Assembly (NCBI GenBank): GCA_012026835.1
Contig: VEPN01000024.1
Location: forward strand, 1 to 42,604
Source: Candidatus Methanoperedens sp.
Lineage (GTDB): Archaea; Halobacteriota; Methanosarcinia; Methanosarcinales; Methanoperedenaceae
Reading direction: 5' to 3'
Length of the DNA stretch: 42,604 nt
Of the stretch, positions 24,477-31,805 are shown piece after piece. The notes beneath the pieces were generated by a model. That model saw only the letters and a list, made by a program, of their open reading frames with translations. It was not told where the DNA came from and did no database searches. The translations under genes and the position numbers were made by a program. Position 1 is the first letter of the stretch; each line of letters starts with the position of its first letter.

Positions 24477-24911
24477 TTATGTGGAACTATTGTTGTTATC
24501 AGTGGGCAGTGCATTAATTAACTCATCTAATGTTTCCAATATGTTGGGCGGTACACCTCTGGAAATCACTGAGATGTCATCACTTAATCTGATTCCCCTA
24601 TCAGTTATTTTGTATATAATCGAGCCTTTACGTTCTTCTATGAGCCCAGCCGATTTAAAAAAAAGTAGTTCCCTATCTAAAGTTTCGCTGTATATTGTAT
24701 CACCAAATGGTTCAAAGTCCATGGGTACTATTATTTGCCGGTCTGCAAGTTCACCGCAAAGATTCTTTAAGTTGCATTTTAATTTTTCTCTTTCTTCCTC
24801 TCCAAATTTCCTTAAATAACGTAAAAGAAGTATGTAAGAGTCCAATTTCAGCCATTTCTCATTTTGTTCCTGTTCCTCAATATTTAATTCCACCCCAATA
24901 GCGCCAACCAT
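24477..24911 (-). CDS. winged-helix-like protein paired with the HD hydrolase
   Basis: A 144-residue protein from the ATG at 24911, chosen because GGAGG lies seven bases upstream; a GTG at 24938 would add nine residues. The C-terminal half looks like a winged helix ending in LLFFKSAGLIEERKGSIIYKITDRGIRLSDD, the pattern of archaeal HTH proteins. The N-terminal half is a charged helical region. It is 30 bases upstream of the HD gene on the same strand and shares its AT-rich composition. It may regulate the pair or bind the HD protein. A 9-base inverted repeat lies about 100 bases upstream. Confidence 0.65.
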   Translation of the reverse strand: MVGAIGVELNIEEQEQNEKWLKLDSYILLLRYLRKFGEEEREKLKCNLKNLCGELADRQIIVPMDFEPFGDTIYSETLDRELLFFKSAGLIEERKGSIIYKITDRGIRLSDDISVISRGVPPNILETLDELINALPTDNNNSST

Positions 24912-24938
24912 TAGCCTTCCTCCATTTTCATAATTCAC

Positions 24939-25243
24939 ATACCGTAGCTTTCTCTTGCTATACCACCTGTGTTCTTAATTTCGTTACATTTATTCTAATG
25001 ATTATGATGATAATTGTGCTAATTATCATGTGCATCTTTATGATATTATATGTCTATTGGATATTTATTGTTTTCTATCTGTTTTTTGAGAATAGTAGTT
25101 ATTCGCATATCCCATATTCTCTACTCCCATATATTTGTTATAATTAAGAGTATTAAAACTTTCTGTGTATCATGGTAAAATAATTTACGTTCTGTCTGTA
25201 TACTATGATCCCGCCAGTTCTTTCATCCCGGCGGAGCAGTATC
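24939..25243. other. AT-rich intergenic gap
   Basis: A 305-base gap between the winged-helix gene and the end of Elp3 (both on the minus strand). Apart from the 25007-25029 inverted repeat I see no gene or RNA in it. It should contain the promoter of the winged-helix/HD pair. Confidence 0.5.
25007..25029. repeat. perfect inverted repeat, candidate operator of the HD/winged-helix pair
   Basis: ATGATAATT and AATTATCAT form a perfect 9-base inverted repeat with a five-base spacer (GTGCT). It sits about 100 bases upstream of the winged-helix gene within a 305-base AT-rich gap (24939-25243) that holds no gene. It could be the binding site for the winged-helix protein or a hairpin in a leader. Confidence 0.4.
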
Positions 25244-26842
25244 CTATAATTTTTTCATCATATAAGGGCCTTCCAGCTTATACCCGAATTTCCTGTAATA
25301 ATCCCTAACCCCAATCCCGCTTGTTACTGCTATTTTTTCATATCCGCCGGACCTTGCGGTCTCTTCGGCCTGCAAGAGGAGCTCTTCCCCGTATCCTCTG
25401 TGCTGCCATTGTTTTTCCTCTGCGCTTATTCCAGGCGGCACCATCGAACCATAGACATGCAATTCACGCACAAGAGCAGCTCCTGTAAGTTCCTGCCTGT
25501 GGGGAGTATAAGGGAAACGAAGCCTTACGAACCCGATCAATAAATCCTTCTCCATGTCTTCAAAGGAAATGAAATGTTCCTGGCCTTTGCATGCCTTATA
25601 TTTTTCCACTGTCAGTTCGATGTTTCCAGGCTCGATACCGGCAAGTGAACCGTGGCCTACTTCGCGGCACCTGATACAGCGGCATTTTCCGCCCATTTCC
25701 AGAAGTCTCTGTTTTGCAAGCTGCCTGATATTGCTTTTCGTTATGCCTGCAAGCACCTGGTAGGCCGGGATGTCACGCTGGATCCTCTGAAGCCTGACCC
25801 ATTTCGGCAGGATCGACTTGACCCTTGCCAGTAGTTCCACAGCCTCCTCAACTTGAAGCGGAGCATAGTTCCCAAGTTCCCACATCCCGTGAAGCCGCGT
25901 TCCTTCTGTTACCAGCGTAGGATATATCTTAAGATAATCAGGTTTGAAGCGTTCATCCTCAAACAATGCCTCAAACATTCGAAAATCCGATTCCACAGCC
26001 GATCCTGGAAGACCCGGCATCATATGGAACCCCACTTTAAGACCGCTATCACGAAGCCTCATATTTGCATCCGCGCTTTCCTTCACAGAATGACCCCGCT
26101 GTATTCCTGCAAGGATGAAATCATGAGTGCTCTGGACACCTATCTCCACTTTTGTTGCGCCAAGACCAAGGATAGTATCGATATGTTCATTTTCCGTCCA
26201 GTCGGGTCTTGTTTCGATAGTTATCCCGACGTTCCTTATCCTGGCCCGTTCATTTGCGGATTGGGCTTCTTCGATTGAACCATATGTGCTTCTCCATTTC
26301 GTACCATAAAAATCATTCATGGCCTCGATGGCGCGCCTGATGAACCACTCCTGGTAGCATAGCGTGCGGGATGTAAAAGTCCCGCCCATAACGATAAGTT
26401 CAGCCTTCTCTACAGGATGGCCTATTTGTGAAAGCTGGCTTAAGCGCGATGTGACCTGCCTGTAAGGGTCAAAATCATTCTCAAAAGCCCTCCTTGCCGC
26501 GGGTTCCGCCCCCATATAGCTTTGCGGGGAGTGATACTTTGATTCCGGACCCCCGGGGCAGGGCAGGCAAAGTCCATGCGGGCATGGCGCAGGTGAGGTC
26601 ATGGCAGCTATGACCGCAACGCCAGATATGGTCCTGACAGGTTTTATCTGGAGGAGTTCAAGAACCTCCTGTTTCTCCTCCTCCTTTGCTGCCGCAAGTA
26701 TCCGGGAATTGCCCGGAAGAGAAGATAATCTGCAGCGTATGCTGATATCTTTCTTTGCTGCATTAAGCTCCTGCTGTGTGGTTATCTCTTTTCGCAGAAG
26801 CTTTTCTATAAGTTCCCTGAATGCGAAATCTATTTCGTCCAT
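25244..26842 (-). CDS. elp3: Elp3, tRNA uridine-34 carboxymethyl synthase (radical SAM/GNAT)
   Basis: A 532-residue stand-alone Elp3, which modifies wobble uridine of tRNA using SAM and acetyl-CoA. The radical-SAM cluster cysteines are Cys87, Cys92 and Cys95 (CPHGLCLPC). The core includes FTSRTLCYQEWFIRRAIEAMN, ITIETRPDW and the LPGSAVESD loop. A zinc site CRCIRCREVG lies near 390-400. The GNAT acetyltransferase domain fills the end, with QHRGYGEELLLQAE as the acetyl-CoA loop. Archaea lack the other Elongator subunits, and none is near. It is divergent from a lipoprotein gene across a short promoter region. Confidence 0.96.
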   Translation of the reverse strand: MDEIDFAFRELIEKLLRKEITTQQELNAAKKDISIRCRLSSLPGNSRILAAAKEEEKQEVLELLQIKPVRTISGVAVIAAMTSPAPCPHGLCLPCPGGPESKYHSPQSYMGAEPAARRAFENDFDPYRQVTSRLSQLSQIGHPVEKAELIVMGGTFTSRTLCYQEWFIRRAIEAMNDFYGTKWRSTYGSIEEAQSANERARIRNVGITIETRPDWTENEHIDTILGLGATKVEIGVQSTHDFILAGIQRGHSVKESADANMRLRDSGLKVGFHMMPGLPGSAVESDFRMFEALFEDERFKPDYLKIYPTLVTEGTRLHGMWELGNYAPLQVEEAVELLARVKSILPKWVRLQRIQRDIPAYQVLAGITKSNIRQLAKQRLLEMGGKCRCIRCREVGHGSLAGIEPGNIELTVEKYKACKGQEHFISFEDMEKDLLIGFVRLRFPYTPHRQELTGAALVRELHVYGSMVPPGISAEEKQWQHRGYGEELLLQAEETARSGGYEKIAVTSGIGVRDYYRKFGYKLEGPYMMKKL

Positions 26843-26912
26843 TGCGCTATCATATAGTTCTGGTGGATAATTAAGATTGGGAAATAAAAAGAGCTTCTAT
26901 GCCTATCCAAAA

Positions 26913-26922
26913 CTATATATAG
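26913..26922. promoter_or_regulatory. palindromic TATA box between elp3 and the lipoprotein gene
   Basis: CTATATATAG is its own reverse complement and lies between two divergent genes. For the plus-strand gene it would start transcription near 26943. On the minus strand it would give elp3 a leader of roughly 50 bases. Use in both directions is inference. Confidence 0.4.
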
Positions 26923-26926
26923 TCAG

Positions 26927-26948
26927 ACCTTTCTATTAATAGAAAGGT
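26927..26948. promoter_or_regulatory. 22-base perfect palindrome, candidate operator
   Basis: ACCTTTCTATT followed immediately by its reverse complement AATAGAAAGGT makes an uninterrupted 22-base palindrome. It begins four bases after the TATA box and ends eight bases before the ATG at 26956, covering the predicted transcription start and part of the AGGTGG ribosome site. A dimeric repressor bound here would block the promoter. If transcription started further upstream, the RNA hairpin would also hide the ribosome site. Confidence 0.55.
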
Positions 26949-26955
26949 GGCAAAC

Positions 26956-27747
26956 ATGAAAAGAATGTTAACTATCCTATTGGTAATTGCGGCTATCCTG
27001 ATCTCAGGATGCGTATCGACAGTGAATCCGGTTAATCCCGAAGATGTCATCGTAAAGGTTTCACCTATAACGGCGAAGGAATTTCAGGAAATTGAATTCT
27101 CATTAAGTGTGCTGAATAATGCAACTGAACCCATTGATAATGTCAAGGTTGCATCGTTTGATCCATTTACCGTACTGGCAGGTGGAAATGTGAATATCCC
27201 TGCAAGAACAAAAGAAGAACCATCTTTTGTCTCCCTGAATGCGAAAGTCCAGGCAGGGGGGTTCAAGGATACAAATAATATAACAACTCTGGCATTGTCC
27301 TATGCCTCAGGAAAGGATAAGGACGGGAAAGCGATAATAAAGACAAAGACAGTCCCTGTACAGACAACTGTACTCCCTGACGCAAAACTGCAATTCGTGG
27401 GCTTTGTTAAAGACCCTGGAAGCAGATCAGGAGCAGAGCTTACAACATGGACAATAGAAAAAGGCGGAAATGCCACGATAACCTTCTCAGTTAAAAATGA
27501 GGGAAAGACAACGATAGATGAAAATACCCTTAAAGTGTTTGTTGATATTGAAAACAAGAGAATCGGCTCCAATGCCACATTTGAAATAGGGGAAGCAATG
27601 GCAAAAGGCGGGACATCCTATACAGAAGCTGTCGTGCTGCCAATAATTAAGAATGCACCCAACGGTGAAACCGACGTTATTGTTACGCTGCTCATGGACG
27701 ACAAAATCATTGATAAAAAGACATTGCAGCTTACTGTAAAACTCTAA
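26956..27747 (+). CDS. secreted lipoprotein with Ig-like/CARDB-type domains
   Basis: A 263-residue protein from the ATG at 26956; AGGTGG lies five bases upstream, while a GTG at 26947 would add only three residues. The signal peptide ends in a lipobox (LISGC), so the mature protein is probably lipid-anchored outside the cell. The rest is beta-rich in two halves, with patterns such as IEFSLSVLNNATEPIDNVKV and ATITFSVKNEGKTTIDEN that resemble CARDB/NEW3-type adhesion or binding domains. It heads a cluster of envelope proteins on the plus strand. Function is unknown. Confidence 0.78.
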   Translation: MKRMLTILLVIAAILISGCVSTVNPVNPEDVIVKVSPITAKEFQEIEFSLSVLNNATEPIDNVKVASFDPFTVLAGGNVNIPARTKEEPSFVSLNAKVQAGGFKDTNNITTLALSYASGKDKDGKAIIKTKTVPVQTTVLPDAKLQFVGFVKDPGSRSGAELTTWTIEKGGNATITFSVKNEGKTTIDENTLKVFVDIENKRIGSNATFEIGEAMAKGGTSYTEAVVLPIIKNAPNGETDVIVTLLMDDKIIDKKTLQLTVKL

Positions 27748-27754
27748 GATCAAA

Positions 27755-28660
27755 ATGAGATATACAGGATTTTTATTTTTTCTCTTACTCCTTGCCAGCC
27801 TTCTTATTAGCGGTTGTCTCAGGGAATATTCCAATGTCGAAATAACATCGATCGATGTAATGCCTTCACGGCAGGATGAAGGGACAAAACTGGCGATAAC
27901 ACCCTATATACAGAATAACCAGGATAGGGATACCGGCATACTGACAGTAAAAGTCAAGATAAGGGAATTTTCAACAAACCTTATCGTTGCCGAAAAAGAT
28001 GCCGATATCGGATATATTAAAAGTAAATCCACATATACCAACAGTATTACACTTGTGGTTGCCAGCCCAGGCGAATACGTGGTTGAGGTCGAGATTTATG
28101 AGAACGGAAAATTACTGACCCAGAATGGCGTTCCTGTAACTATAAAGCCCAAACCCGATTCCACGCAGCCGGCAGAAATCAAGCTGACAGACATGAACCT
28201 TAAAATAACTAAGCTCTACAACGATGCAACGGTTGCAGTGGTTGATATTTCTCCTGGAATATATAATGAGGGAGGCGACTCTAAGCCCCTGACCATGGAA
28301 GTGACAGCGCGGATGGACCAGTATACCGCTGATATAAAACTTGATGAAATCGGTTCAGTTAAAAGTATGAATTATGCAAGGGGCAAGGTGACCTTTGATA
28401 TACCAAAGAATAAAGAATACAGTTTTACTGTAACTGTTAAAGAAAACGGGAAGACGATAGTCACCGGAAGAGTAAGCGAGAAAATAAAACTCAGTGAGAT
28501 AAAATATAATGAACCCAGAACGTATGTTTTCATCGAGGAAGGTAAACCTATAGAGAGGGCTCCGGCGGCCGGAACAAAATCAGAGCCAGGTTTTGAATCA
28601 GCGATCGCCATGATAGGTCTGCTACTGGTATACTTCGTATTGATAAGAGTAAGAAGGTGA
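27755..28660 (+). CDS. surface protein with both lipobox and PGF-CTERM-like tail
   Basis: A 301-residue envelope protein. The N-terminus is a lipoprotein signal (LLISGC, Cys21), followed by two beta-rich repeats (residues 25-135 and 145-255) that resemble each other in layout. The C-terminus is EPGFESAIAMIGLLLVYFVL then basic residues, which matches the PGF-CTERM signal for archaeosortase A. Carrying both an N-terminal lipid site and a C-terminal sorting signal is unusual. It lies seven bases after the first lipoprotein gene and four bases before a small membrane protein, so they form one operon. Confidence 0.8.
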   Translation: MRYTGFLFFLLLLASLLISGCLREYSNVEITSIDVMPSRQDEGTKLAITPYIQNNQDRDTGILTVKVKIREFSTNLIVAEKDADIGYIKSKSTYTNSITLVVASPGEYVVEVEIYENGKLLTQNGVPVTIKPKPDSTQPAEIKLTDMNLKITKLYNDATVAVVDISPGIYNEGGDSKPLTMEVTARMDQYTADIKLDEIGSVKSMNYARGKVTFDIPKNKEYSFTVTVKENGKTIVTGRVSEKIKLSEIKYNEPRTYVFIEEGKPIERAPAAGTKSEPGFESAIAMIGLLLVYFVLIRVRR

Positions 28661-28664
28661 TAAG

Positions 28665-28925
28665 ATGAACGATGAAGCGATAAATGTCGATGAGAAAAGA
28701 ACCAATGAGTCAGACCCATTTAAAAAACTGATCAACATTGCTATGGTGATAATGCTTGTAGCATTGATTTTCATTGCATTGTTCACCTTTTTTTTCAGCA
28801 TGCAAAGCGCTATAGGAGCCCTGTTAGCCCCTCAGTATGTGGAACTTACAAGGGCGATATTCAGCCTTGTGGTGCTTGGTGCCGGGATTTATCTTGTAAA
28901 AATGTTTTTGTCTAAAAAATGGTGA
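28665..28925 (+). CDS. small two-helix membrane protein
   Basis: An 86-residue protein with a charged N-terminal 20 residues and two hydrophobic segments (about 24-48 and 62-80), ending in KKW. An AAGGTGAT overlapping the end of the upstream gene is its ribosome site. No family is recognised. As the last gene of the lipoprotein operon it may anchor or assist the two lipoproteins; this is inference. Confidence 0.7.
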   Translation: MNDEAINVDEKRTNESDPFKKLINIAMVIMLVALIFIALFTFFFSMQSAIGALLAPQYVELTRAIFSLVVLGAGIYLVKMFLSKKW

Positions 28926-28944
28926 AATCGCCAGTTTTTTCTTA

Positions 28945-29334
28945 TTATTTTTTGGTCAATCCCAACAAGATATAAATCCCTATTATCATTGCCATGGCCG
29001 GCCATATCGGAACATCCAGTGAATAATACCTGGCTATCCCCAGAAGCAATCCCGTGATCCCAAGACCAACCGAGAAATTGCTGATTTCTATATGCCAGAA
29101 AATCCTTAGTGCATTTAACAAAATCAGTACTGAACCGCTGCCTGCCAATATAATAATCCATTTCTGATTATTATCTATTGTACCGGCACTTTCAAGAATG
29201 AAACTTCCTCCAAGGATTATGAAAAATAATGCCCATGATAGTTTTTTGAGCCTGTAGTTGAGCATATGTCTGGCAATGAGTGTTTTTTCATCCATTACGA
29301 CTTCTACTTTTACCATAATGTTCCTGAATAGCAT
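28945..29334 (-). CDS. four-helix membrane protein, unknown function
   Basis: A protein of up to 129 residues with four hydrophobic segments (about residues 33-50, 58-76, 85-101 and 109-126). An ATG at 29316 (residue 7) has AGGA four bases upstream and may be the true start. No motif is recognised. It converges with the lipoprotein operon. Confidence 0.6.
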   Translation of the reverse strand: MLFRNIMVKVEVVMDEKTLIARHMLNYRLKKLSWALFFIILGGSFILESAGTIDNNQKWIIILAGSGSVLILLNALRIFWHIEISNFSVGLGITGLLLGIARYYSLDVPIWPAMAMIIGIYILLGLTKK

Positions 29335-29379
29335 CTTAGAGTTTAAGCGTTACGACAAAAGAATAAAATCCAGACGTTT

Positions 29380-29430
29380 ATATAAAAAATAAATAAGGAA
29401 GCCGGCAGGGATTACCCCAAATACTGCCGG
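29380..29430 (-). terminator. hairpin terminator after the GltB-like gene
   Basis: Reading the minus strand, CCGGCAG (29430-29424) pairs with CTGCCGG (29408-29402) around a 15-base loop, followed by a T-rich tract (CTTCCTTATTTATTTTTT). It lies 15 bases past the stop of the GltB-like gene and probably ends the four-gene operon. Confidence 0.55.
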
Positions 29431-29444
29431 ATTTAAAAGTGAAT

Positions 29445-31025
29445 TCAGGAATTAAGAATCCCCTCAACCTCTTCCTTATCCACATCCATTATATATGGAA
29501 TACCCGAAACCTCGGCCGCTTCTTTTGTAATAGCTGCAATATCGTTCCGTTCGATATACTGCATCGCGAATTTTCTGTTCCCTGTCATCAACTGGCGCAC
29601 GCCCTGAGCGAGGCGCTGGAAGTATGTGTAAACGCCGATAGCGCCTGGGGGTATATCGCCGAAGCTGCCGTTGTATTTCTTCCTGAGTTCAGGCGCTGTT
29701 ATGAATATCTCATCGATGCTGCTTCCGAACCTGCTGATGTAAACCGGGACCTTCCCTTCATTTACCTTCCTGCCGATAGTCTTGCCTACCATGGCTGCGG
29801 CAAGCGGCGCACGGGCCATTCCCACGATCTTGAAGTATGGCGCGCCAAGGGACAGCGCTTTGACGGCCTGGTCTTCAAGCGTGATACCGCCTGCTATGGC
29901 TACATCGGGTATGAACTCGCCCCGTTCATCCAGTTTCTTAAGGTAATTGTACAAAAGCGAGTATATCTCAACCTGCGGCACGCCCCATTCGTTCATCATT
30001 CTCCAGGGGCTCATTCCTGTGCCGCCACCCGCACCATCAACAGTCAGGAGGTCAAGTTCAGCCTTGCTTGCAAACTTCACAGCACGGGCAAGGTCCACAG
30101 GCCTGTAAGCGCCTGTCTTCAGGAACACATGTTTGGCACCTGCATCACGCAGTTCCTGCACTCGTTTCATGAATCCCTCTTCAGTCACCATGCCAACGCG
30201 GCTGTGCCTTTCGAATTCATGGAAACTTCCGGCATTGAAGGCAGCGATCACATCGGGGTCCATGGGGTCGGGAAGCACCACATATCCGCGGCTTCGAAGG
30301 AGCTGTGCCTTCTTCAGGGAATTAAGCTTTACCTCACCGCCTATGTTCTTTGCTCCCTGTCCCCATTTGAGTTCAACCGTTTCGACGCCGAGTTTTTCCA
30401 GGGCATATTCCTGCACACCGAGATAAGTATCTTCCACATTCGCCTGGACAATAATATCGCCGTAACCGTCCCTCTGCCACTTACGGTACAACTTGACCCT
30501 GCTTGAAAGATCCGGGGAATCGATGACTTTGCCGTCCTCGATCGTAGAATCGGGGTCCATACCGCACACGTTTTCACCTATCGTAAGGGGCACACCTGAA
30601 ATTGCAGAGCCTATTGCAAGCCCGTCCCAGTTGCCTTTCGCGACCGCGGTGCTTCCAAGACCGGGGATGATGAAGGGTAGCTTCAGCTTGATATCCTTCT
30701 CCTTACCAATCCTCACTTCAAGGTCAACATTGGGAAATAGCGCCACGTCGCTGTTCGCTTCTATCCCGTGGGCTCCGACCGCAGTTCCAAGGATTGTGAA
30801 ATGGCTCAGATCAAGCGGGTATTCTTTCTCCGAAGCCGAAGTGATTATCCCGAAAGGCTGGGGATATATGACCTCTGCACCCCTGTAAGCGGACTTTCCG
30901 ATCTCGCACATGCCGATGCATCCGTCCACACAGGTGACGCACATCCCGCTTAAAGGGCTTACAGACCCTTCTGTTCTGTTCTTTGTCAGCGTTGCCGCCG
31001 TTGCATTTACTTTTGTCAATGACAT
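29445..31025 (-). CDS. FMN-binding glutamate synthase-like protein, paralogue 1
   Basis: A 526-residue protein of the archaeal FMN-dependent glutamate-synthase family (GltB central/FMN barrel without the glutaminase domain). An N-terminal four-cysteine motif (Cys29, 32, 36, 40) probably binds an iron-sulfur cluster. The FMN/2-oxoglutarate barrel is marked by VELKWGQGAKNIGGEVK, FLKTGAY and DLLTVDGAGGGTGMSP. It is the fourth gene after NuoE/NuoF/NuoG-like genes, 61 bases downstream of the third with its own AGGAGGA site. A close paralogue is encoded divergently upstream. Glutamate synthesis is one option; a non-glutamate FMN oxidoreductase fed by the diaphorase is another. Confidence 0.85.
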   Translation of the reverse strand: MSLTKVNATAATLTKNRTEGSVSPLSGMCVTCVDGCIGMCEIGKSAYRGAEVIYPQPFGIITSASEKEYPLDLSHFTILGTAVGAHGIEANSDVALFPNVDLEVRIGKEKDIKLKLPFIIPGLGSTAVAKGNWDGLAIGSAISGVPLTIGENVCGMDPDSTIEDGKVIDSPDLSSRVKLYRKWQRDGYGDIIVQANVEDTYLGVQEYALEKLGVETVELKWGQGAKNIGGEVKLNSLKKAQLLRSRGYVVLPDPMDPDVIAAFNAGSFHEFERHSRVGMVTEEGFMKRVQELRDAGAKHVFLKTGAYRPVDLARAVKFASKAELDLLTVDGAGGGTGMSPWRMMNEWGVPQVEIYSLLYNYLKKLDERGEFIPDVAIAGGITLEDQAVKALSLGAPYFKIVGMARAPLAAAMVGKTIGRKVNEGKVPVYISRFGSSIDEIFITAPELRKKYNGSFGDIPPGAIGVYTYFQRLAQGVRQLMTGNRKFAMQYIERNDIAAITKEAAEVSGIPYIMDVDKEEVEGILNS

Positions 31026-31086
31026 TTTAAATCCTCCTGATATTTGGGCTTATATTTTTTTAATTAATTTAATTCAAATCTATTCA

Positions 31087-31800
31087 TTATTTCACATCTT
31101 CCGGCCGTTTCACACACGAAAGGCACGGCACCATGAAGCACATTGCATCGTCGTACTTTGCCGCACATACTGCTTCTGTGTTCAGACACCCGCTGCACAA
31201 CGTGGTTTTTGCCTCAGGCCCCTGGCATCGCAATTCGCATGCAGGACAGATATACATGCATGCACCGCATTTTCGGCACTCTTCAGACGTCATGTCAAAA
31301 GGTGTGGTGATATACCTGTCTGTTCCCCTGCCTGCGTATCCGATGGCCTTTGCCATCATCTGTTCCTCGCACATTCTCACGCAGAGACCGCAGAGTATGC
31401 AATCATCGTTCAATGGTTTGAACCTGACTTCCTTGAGTTCCAGCATCGATGCCATATCCTGCAGTTTCTTTGAACCCGGACACCGCGCTATAAGGAGTTC
31501 CAGAATCATTTTTCTGGTCTTTATTACCCGGTTGCTGTGGGTACGCACTTCCAATCCTTCAATGACCGGATGCATGCATGATGCTACAAGTTTTGTCCTG
31601 TCGCCGCTTCCTACCTCCATCACGCAGAGCCTGCATACACCGTAAGGTGTCAGACCTTCATCATAGCAAAGCGTCGGGATATAAAGGCCATAGAACTTTG
31701 CAGCTTCAAGCAGGCTCCAGTTCGGGTCAGCCTGCACCTGTGCGCCATTGAGCATGAATGTGACCATCTCGCCTTTTTGTCTCGTAATGTTCCTTGACAT
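31087..31800 (-). CDS. NuoG/HndD N-terminal-like iron-sulfur subunit, no catalytic domain
   Basis: A protein of about 237 residues from the ATG at 31800, which follows a GGGGTGAT site; a GTG at 31809 overlaps the NuoF stop. The N-terminal [2Fe-2S] plant-ferredoxin-type domain (TLCYDEGL, VCRLCVMEV, ASCMHP) is intact. The usual His-Cys3 cluster (H-x3-C-x2-C-x5-C) is degenerate: the segment reads LLIARCPGSKKLQDMA. Two [4Fe-4S] motifs follow (CILCGLCVRMC and CRKCGACMYIC), and the last 45 residues add eight cysteines. There is no hydrogenase or molybdopterin domain, so it is an electron-transfer subunit that should link the NuoEF diaphorase to a partner. Confidence 0.85.
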   Translation of the reverse strand: MSRNITRQKGEMVTFMLNGAQVQADPNWSLLEAAKFYGLYIPTLCYDEGLTPYGVCRLCVMEVGSGDRTKLVASCMHPVIEGLEVRTHSNRVIKTRKMILELLIARCPGSKKLQDMASMLELKEVRFKPLNDDCILCGLCVRMCEEQMMAKAIGYAGRGTDRYITTPFDMTSEECRKCGACMYICPACELRCQGPEAKTTLCSGCLNTEAVCAAKYDDAMCFMVPCLSCVKRPEDVK

Positions 31801-31805
31801 TTCAA

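Noticed and set aside
26127-26309. Plus-strand ORFs across 25.5-26.9 kb
   Set aside because: All are antisense to Elp3, which is full length with all motifs.
29439-30506. A 355-residue plus-strand ORF
   Set aside because: It is the antisense of the GltB-like gene; composition is odd and no family is seen.
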